A stretch of DNA of 10,848 nt, taken from the NCBI GenBank assembly GCA_030589605.1, contig JAUUVJ010000098.1, positions 1 to 10,848 of the forward strand. Reading direction: 5' to 3'. Under the pieces are notes generated by a model. That model saw only the letters and a program-made list of their open reading frames with translations, had not been told where the DNA came from and did not search any database. This DNA comes from Candidatus Hodarchaeota archaeon (lineage in GTDB: Archaea; Asgardarchaeota; Heimdallarchaeia; Hodarchaeales; Hodarchaeaceae). The first letter of the stretch is position 1; the number at the start of each line of letters is the position of its first letter. Positions 6,058 through 10,848 of this stretch are shown piece by piece. Made by a program: the position numbers and the translations under genes.

Positions 6058-7578
6058 ATGATTCTTAATCAAATTATGAGGATAGGAGAGGTTGAATTAG
6101 GAAACCAGACTGAATATGAAGTCCTAGTTGATAGTCAAAAAGTATACAAGAAGAAACAAATGTTAGTTGTCCCAATAGACACCTCTCAGAACTCTGTAGA
6201 AGAAGTTAACTTATATGTGAAAGATTATGATGATTCTGAACGTTATATATATGGACGTGGGATAAGCGCTGGTAGTTTAATCTGTTTATCACCTACAATC
6301 AATATAAAATGGCAAGATGTAAAAACGGAAGAGATTTACACAAATAGCTTAGCTCAAGATCGGTCTGTGGTCAATCTCAGAGATAAATTAGTAAAAATGA
6401 CTACACATCCTTTGTTTACGGAGTATCAAAATACAGTTGTAGAAGAATTTTATCTTTGGCTAGAAGAGAACCAAGAAGCCATCCGTCGAAAAATTACTAG
6501 GTATATCTTTTCAACATTTATTCAGGGGAGAATCACTCAACAAGATCAACCTGGAATGCTAATTTTCCAAATAAACAACAAATTCCCTGGAGAATATAAG
6601 ACATTCCGAAAGCTGTATAAAGATCTTAGTCTGGGTACTAAATCCATAAACGAAGAGAAGAAAGATTTTTGTTATGTTTGTGGGGAAATATCTATCCTAT
6701 CTACTGCATCAGTATTCAATATGGGTTTTTTCACCCTTGATCATTCAGGATTTGGTCTCCATTTTCTTGATAAGAAAAAGCAAACAACTTTACAAATTTG
6801 TTCAAAATGTACTTTAAAACTTAAGAAAGGATTAACTGTCCTAGAAAAGGATCTCCGTTTCTTCGCGTATTTAATTGGGAAAGGGAGGAATAAACAATCA
6901 ATCCATCATTACATAATACCATTGGTAAATGATCCAGAGCTATTAAAAAATACTTTAAAACAAATCCACCGTGCAAAACAAGAAATAAGTACTCAAAGAG
7001 CTTTAGAGATACAAAAGGATATTGAAAAAATCAAAATCAAAATGGAAAGTGCTGATTTAAAACGTAAAAACACCTTACGATCTGATTTAAAGAAAAAGGA
7101 TGCTGAAAAAACTATATATGAGGAAGGAGAAGCAAAGGATATAGAAATAGCGGAGTTAATTATGCGACTAGGGGATTCAGGTAGCATATCATATCTTGAT
7201 CTTTATTTCAAAGAAACAGACCTGAAACAAAGTCCAACTTCGAAAGAGATAGTGGCCCTGTTTCATATTACAAAAAAGCGATTTGATACATTATCAAATT
7301 CCTTTAAAAAAATTAAAAATAAATTTAACTTGCCAACTCTTCGATTATGGCCAATGCAAGACTTGATTGGGGAAAGACAGTATCCAACATATCTTCAAGC
7401 TATCTTTGGGGAAACCTTTCTTGATAAAGATAGATATTTACAACGATCATACAGTTTCCTTAAAAGAGCTTTTTTGGCAGAAGTACTAGAATATGACAAT
7501 CTGTTTTTTTCATCTAATCTTAGGAATTTTCAAATGTATTATGACTTATTTGAAGAAATTAAAATTTGGAGGAATTAA
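6058..7578 (+). CDS. cas8b: Type I-B Cascade large subunit Cas8b (Csh1-like, short)
   Basis: A 506-residue protein, first gene of the cas operon. In type I-B systems Cas8b is the large Cascade subunit that binds the crRNA 5' end region and reads the PAM. Supporting features: the N-terminus MILNQIMRIGEVEL matches the usual Csh1 opening; a zinc-finger-like site with C205/C208 and C248/C251 (two CxxC pairs 39 residues apart) lies mid-protein, as in Csh1; and the gene is followed by Cas11-, Cas7-, Cas5- and Cas3-like genes. Residues about 293-370 are strongly charged and probably a long helix or coiled coil. Family members are commonly some 600-700 residues, so this one is short; the missing C-terminal part corresponds to the separate next gene. 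The start at 6058 fits the family N-terminus better than M7. It ends 2 nt before the next ATG. Confidence 0.8.
   Translation: MILNQIMRIGEVELGNQTEYEVLVDSQKVYKKKQMLVVPIDTSQNSVEEVNLYVKDYDDSERYIYGRGISAGSLICLSPTINIKWQDVKTEEIYTNSLAQDRSVVNLRDKLVKMTTHPLFTEYQNTVVEEFYLWLEENQEAIRRKITRYIFSTFIQGRITQQDQPGMLIFQINNKFPGEYKTFRKLYKDLSLGTKSINEEKKDFCYVCGEISILSTASVFNMGFFTLDHSGFGLHFLDKKKQTTLQICSKCTLKLKKGLTVLEKDLRFFAYLIGKGRNKQSIHHYIIPLVNDPELLKNTLKQIHRAKQEISTQRALEIQKDIEKIKIKMESADLKRKNTLRSDLKKKDAEKTIYEEGEAKDIEIAELIMRLGDSGSISYLDLYFKETDLKQSPTSKEIVALFHITKKRFDTLSNSFKKIKNKFNLPTLRLWPMQDLIGERQYPTYLQAIFGETFLDKDRYLQRSYSFLKRAFLAEVLEYDNLFFSSNLRNFQMYYDLFEEIKIWRN
7568..7572 (+). promoter_or_regulatory. Shine-Dalgarno GGAGG deciding the cas11b start
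   Basis: GGAGG lies inside the last codons of cas8b, 8 nt before ATG 7581. It supports 7581 rather than the in-frame TTG at 7566, which would overlap the site itself. It shows that the small subunit has its own initiation signal. Confidence 0.65.
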
Positions 7579-7580
7579 TC

Positions 7581-8051
7581 ATGAACCAAAATGAAAAGGG
7601 TGAAAGTACGAAGAAGAAAAAGTTAGCAATAAAAGAATCTGATTATTTAAAGACGATGGATAGGGAATTTAAATGGAAATTTTTACAACATCCAGACCTA
7701 AAAGCAGCGTATGCAATTGGGTTACTTTATAATCAGGTTGCGTACCAACAGCGGGAACAATTGAAGACTCGAGGGTTGGAAAAACAGATGAGATACCTCT
7801 TTGAACGTTTAGACAGAGAAAACTTGCTTAAAATATTAGCTGAATGCAATAAAGTATCCTTTAAGATTCAAGCAAAAACTCGTTCTAAATTACTAGGTTA
7901 TGATCAACTTAGGAGTCGAGCTGAAGAACAATTAGCTCATTTTACGGCTGAAGCAAAAGAGGAGGAACTTTCAGTCGCATTCATGTTCGGGTACGATAGT
8001 ATTCTTAGAACATGGAAACAAGCCTCAAATAAAGGAGATAAAAGAGATTAA
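7581..8051 (+). CDS. cas11b: Stand-alone small Cascade subunit, Cas11b-like
   Basis: A 156-residue, largely helical, charged protein between cas8b and cas7. A lysine-rich flexible N-terminus (1-28) is followed by helices (about 30-75, 76-105, 108-145). The stretch AYAIGLLYNQVAYQQ (43-57) and the later FMFGYDSIL (134-142) resemble, from memory, the C-terminal helical bundle of Csh1/Cas8b, the part that in other I-B systems is also made as the Cas11b small subunit from an internal start inside cas8b. Cas8b plus this protein total 662 residues, close to one full-length Csh1. The likely role is to line the Cascade belly and bind the non-target strand. The assignment rests on position, size and helical pattern; there is no catalytic motif. 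The frame differs from that of cas8b, so a single stop codon does not explain the split. Confidence 0.6.
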   Translation: MNQNEKGESTKKKKLAIKESDYLKTMDREFKWKFLQHPDLKAAYAIGLLYNQVAYQQREQLKTRGLEKQMRYLFERLDRENLLKILAECNKVSFKIQAKTRSKLLGYDQLRSRAEEQLAHFTAEAKEEELSVAFMFGYDSILRTWKQASNKGDKRD

Positions 8052-8087
8052 GGTAATAATAAATGCAATAGAATTAAGTGATGAAAA

Positions 8088-9068
8088 ATGACAATTAGTA
8101 AAAGAAGAGAATTCTTATTCTTATATGACGTAAGAGATGCGAATCCAAACGGGGATCCAGATGATGGGAATCGACCCAGAATGGATAATGAAGGATTTAA
8201 TATTATAACAGATGTAAGATTGAAACGTACAATTCGTGATTATTGGCTGAAGTCATATCAAGGTCAGTCTGGGAAAGAGGTTTTGATTCGTAGAGAACTC
8301 CACCCAGAGTCGGGAAATCTTCTATCAATGGAGAACCTCGTACTTCAAGCAATGAATATTGATGCAGAGAAACTAAAAGATTCAAAAGCTAAAGAATATC
8401 GAAAAGAAGCTGTATTAAAAATAGCTCAAGAACTTACAAATGTATTTCTTGATGTTAGAACATTTGGTGGAGCTATAACAGTAAAAAATGCAAATTATTC
8501 CCACACTGGAGCAGTGCAATTTGCAATTGGCCGTTCATTGAATCATCCCAATATAAAAAGCTATACAATTACAACAACCTTCGCTTCTGGAGAAGATAAA
8601 GGTGCTGGAACATTTGGAGAATTCCATGGAGTTGATTACTCCCTCATTCGATTTCACGGAATAGCATGTGAATATACAGCTGAACAAACAGGCTTTAACG
8701 AAGATGATTTAAAGTTATTATATGAAGGTATGTGGAATGGCACAAAATTGCTCAATACAAGATCTAAATTCAACCATTTACCACGATTAATACTAACTGT
8801 TGTATCAAAGGAAAAAGCGTTCCAAATTGGAGATTTAGATAGGAAAATTTCAATGAATGAAAAAGATAACATAAACGACGTATCTCAAGTTAAAGTAGAC
8901 ATTACACCATTAATAAATTCATTAAAAGATTACTCCGACAACATTGACAAAGTAGAGGTTCTCTCTGATGGAGTGATAACTTATATTGCAGATGGAAAAG
9001 AAACAAGTGATGTTAAAGGGTTACTAGAATCAACTGGTATAAATATTGAGTCTATTGTCTTGAAGTGA
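8088..9068 (+). CDS. cas7: Type I-B Cascade backbone subunit Cas7 (Csh2 type)
   Basis: A 326-residue protein with clear Csh2/Cas7 hallmarks: the opening RREFLFLYDVRDANPNGDPD (6-25), RPRMDNEG (29-36), ITDVRLKRTIRDY (40-52) and LDVRTFGGAI (121-130). Cas7 is an RRM-fold protein; several copies coat the crRNA spacer and form the Cascade backbone. Length is normal for the family. The segment KGAGTFGEFHGVDYSLIRFHG (171-191) fits the second part of the RRM-like fold. The gene starts 36 nt after cas11b, with GTGATG (8079-8084) as a weak ribosome binding site, and is followed after 12 nt by cas5. This is the most certain call in the window. Confidence 0.93.
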   Translation: MTISKRREFLFLYDVRDANPNGDPDDGNRPRMDNEGFNIITDVRLKRTIRDYWLKSYQGQSGKEVLIRRELHPESGNLLSMENLVLQAMNIDAEKLKDSKAKEYRKEAVLKIAQELTNVFLDVRTFGGAITVKNANYSHTGAVQFAIGRSLNHPNIKSYTITTTFASGEDKGAGTFGEFHGVDYSLIRFHGIACEYTAEQTGFNEDDLKLLYEGMWNGTKLLNTRSKFNHLPRLILTVVSKEKAFQIGDLDRKISMNEKDNINDVSQVKVDITPLINSLKDYSDNIDKVEVLSDGVITYIADGKETSDVKGLLESTGINIESIVLK

Positions 9069-9080
9069 CGAGGATAACAG

Positions 9081-9983
9081 ATGAAAACACTTATTTTCGA
9101 TGTTGAAGCGGATTTTGCTCATTTTAAATCGTATGAAACAACAAGAGGTAATTATTCATTCCCCTTTCCACCTCGTACCGCTATCATTGGTATGATTGCA
9201 GGACTCTTAGGTTTTCCAAGAAATGAATACTGGGAATTTTCCCATCCGTTACGATATGCTAAAATAGCATTAGAAGTGGTAAATCCAGTAGAAAGATATG
9301 GACTTAAAGTCAATTACACTAGAACTAGAGAAAAAACCTCAATCGGAGCTGGTTCAGATAGAATTACCCTTCATTTTCCTAATAAACCAACACATCCAGG
9401 AGAGAGAGGATTCATCACACCTATCAGACTTGACCTTTTAAAAACAATTTATTATCGAGTATATTGTGTTCTTGAAGAAGAGTTATTTGAACATCTAGCA
9501 AATGCATTGAAAAACCGACATTTCAAATATCCTCCTTACTTAGGACATGCCAATTTACTGGCTCACGTCACTTACATAGGTATCATTGAGGGAACTCAAG
9601 TGCAAACGAGTGAAATGATTAATGTAGATGGAATAATCTCAATATCTAGCCTAAAGGCGGAAAATCCTTTAGTAAGCTCTGGGACATATGATATTATCTA
9701 TAATGTACCATATTCACAGAGAATTCATACACGTTCCAAAAGATTTGATGGAAAAAGCACATTTATTACAAAAACAGACGGTATAGATAACTTCATACTG
9801 CAAACAGTTCAAGGACAGACGGAAGTTATAGCGGCTTTTAAAGAAACTTCTCTAGTACTGAAATTTGATCTAAATAAGCTATCTGAAGCTTTGGTAAAAG
9901 AACCTTGGAGTAAAATGGGGATTACTGAACGAATAATCCCATTTTGGCCTATATCTCCTCGCGAATCTAAAGAAATAAGCTAA
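9081..9983 (+). CDS. cas5: Type I-B Cascade subunit Cas5 (Cas5h type)
   Basis: A 300-residue RAMP-fold protein. The N-terminus has the family pattern: a first strand KTLIFDVEADFAHFK (2-16), then NYSFPFPPRTAIIGMIAGLL (24-43), a version of the 'Y.fPp.taiiGl.a..LG' motif. KYPPYLGHANLLAH (149-162) matches the 'P.LG.se' segment of Cas5. Cas5 caps the crRNA 5' handle and contacts Cas8b and the first Cas7. It is somewhat longer than many Cas5h proteins. I see no catalytic residues of Cas5d, and crRNA cutting is normally done by Cas6 in type I-B. The start at 9081 follows a GAGG site (9070-9073). Confidence 0.9.
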   Translation: MKTLIFDVEADFAHFKSYETTRGNYSFPFPPRTAIIGMIAGLLGFPRNEYWEFSHPLRYAKIALEVVNPVERYGLKVNYTRTREKTSIGAGSDRITLHFPNKPTHPGERGFITPIRLDLLKTIYYRVYCVLEEELFEHLANALKNRHFKYPPYLGHANLLAHVTYIGIIEGTQVQTSEMINVDGIISISSLKAENPLVSSGTYDIIYNVPYSQRIHTRSKRFDGKSTFITKTDGIDNFILQTVQGQTEVIAAFKETSLVLKFDLNKLSEALVKEPWSKMGITERIIPFWPISPRESKEIS

Positions 9984-10000
9984 AATACAAGTCATTTTTA

Positions 10001-10012
10001 AGGTGGGTTCTG
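10001..10012 (+). promoter_or_regulatory. Ribosome binding site AGGTGGG with apparent CTG start
   Basis: AGGTGGG (10001-10007) is followed after 2 nt by CTG (10010-10012). The same heptamer lies 3 nt before ATG in the 501-residue gene, so the spacing is normal for this genome. The codons after CTG read KIFKARPYQPL, a typical Cas3 beginning. Confidence 0.5.
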
Positions 10013-10848
10013 AAAATATTTAAAGCTCGACCTTATCAACCATTAGCAATACATGTAACCACAGTTGCAGATGAAATAAGGAAGCGATTAGGTTCTGTAG
10101 TATGGGGGCCTTCACCTCTTCATACACAAACTAATTCTAATTCTTGGACTAATACAGAATGGACAGAATTAATTGTAGACTTAGGTTATTTAATAGGCTT
10201 AACTCATGATATTGGAAAAGTTTCACCTTATTTTCAGCTAAAGGTGCAAGATGATAATAAATCAAAAAAACGAGTTCAAGCATTTTCTGAGAAAGAAAAA
10301 CAACTAAGTTGGCATACAGCAACAAGCGGATTATTTACCTTTTTTGCTATAAAAAACTATTTTGACCAAAGATGCGAGAATAAAAGATTAGAAGAGTTGT
10401 CAGAAGAATTAATAAGAAAATTTTGTGTTTTAGGACTATTAGTGGTTGTAAATCATCATTCAAGATTCCTTGTATCTAATATCGACGAACTTTTCAAAAT
10501 GGGAGAACCTTTAGATCTTCTGGTTACATCTATTACTTATTTAATAAAAAAAGGCCCAAAATTCATTAATGAACTCAATGTAAATCTTTACTTCAAACAA
10601 ATTTATGTTCAAACTGTTGAAGAACTAAAACACTACTTAGAAAAGGAATCTTTGTATGGTTTACTTGACGACATAATGAATCTAGTATGTGATATAAGAG
10701 AAGAAAAAAGTGAGACTAATTCAATATATTTCATCTTCACGATTCTTTACTCAGCATTGTGTGATGCAGATGAATGGGACGCAAAATATTGTGATCGTCA
10801 ATCAGGGATTTTGCAAATTGAAATGGATGAAAAAAGATCAGATATATC
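10010..10848 (+). CDS. cas3: Cas3, HD nuclease part (partial, runs off the window)
   Basis: About 279 codons are visible; the frame stays open to the window edge. Numbered from the proposed CTG start, the HD nuclease motifs are present in order: H15 (PLAIH), H66-D67 in LTHDIGK, H102 in SWHTATSG, H149-H150 in VVNHHS, and D252/D254 in LYSALCDADEWDA. These are the metal ligands of the Cas3 HD nuclease, which cuts and degrades DNA once Cascade has bound its target; the helicase part should follow beyond the edge, or be a separate gene. The upstream in-frame stop is at 9968-9970, and between it and GTG 10244 (after the HD motif) there is no ATG, GTG or TTG, so a CTG start is proposed. It is the last visible gene of the operon, 26 nt after cas5. 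Confidence 0.85.
   Translation, partial: MKIFKARPYQPLAIHVTTVADEIRKRLGSVVWGPSPLHTQTNSNSWTNTEWTELIVDLGYLIGLTHDIGKVSPYFQLKVQDDNKSKKRVQAFSEKEKQLSWHTATSGLFTFFAIKNYFDQRCENKRLEELSEELIRKFCVLGLLVVVNHHSRFLVSNIDELFKMGEPLDLLVTSITYLIKKGPKFINELNVNLYFKQIYVQTVEELKHYLEKESLYGLLDDIMNLVCDIREEKSETNSIYFIFTILYSALCDADEWDAKYCDRQSGILQIEMDEKRSDI

Noticed and set aside
7566..7580. TTG start for cas11b
   Set aside because: The TTG overlaps the GGAGG site; ATG 7581 lies at proper distance behind it.

Overview
The window looks like AT-rich archaeal DNA. The genes are compact, the intergenic DNA is AT-rich with TATA-like boxes and T-tract ends instead of bacterial -35/-10 promoters, and ribosome binding sites resemble (GG)AGGTG. 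The two large regulator-like proteins carry archaeal-style winged-helix domains. An Asgard (Heimdall- or Loki-like) origin would fit, but no marker gene here proves it.

Left part (1-5658). This is an accessory region of single genes without clear operon structure: a possible C-terminal scrap of an upstream gene (1-59); a small PD-(D/E)xK-type nuclease-like protein (372-1055); a compact candidate structured RNA of about 170 nt with four hairpins ending in a T9 tract (about 1256-1427); a convergent minus-strand gene for a 545-residue protein with two winged-helix-like segments (1494-3131); a small PH-like protein with a long hydrophobic segment in its middle (3404-3883); a 9-bp perfect terminator-like hairpin (4025-4057); and an unrecognised 501-residue protein with a probable C-terminal winged helix (4153-5658).

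Right part (6058-10848). This is a type I-B CRISPR-Cas effector operon on the plus strand, in the order cas8b - cas11b - cas7 - cas5 - cas3. The cas3 gene is cut by the window edge inside or just after its HD nuclease domain. Gaps between genes are 2, 36, 12 and 26 nt. Cas8b, Cas11b, Cas7 and Cas5 should form a crRNA-guided Cascade, and Cas3 should degrade the targeted DNA. The Cas11-like small subunit is its own gene with its own Shine-Dalgarno sequence, in a different frame from cas8b, instead of being part of the cas8b gene. cas3 has no ATG, GTG or TTG before its HD motif and appears to start at CTG behind a good AGGTGGG site. No cas6, cas4, cas1, cas2 or CRISPR array is visible; they could lie to the right of the window.

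The items most worth following up are the unannotated RNA at 1256-1427, the stand-alone cas11b, the non-canonical cas3 start, and the unknown nuclease and winged-helix genes beside the cas operon.
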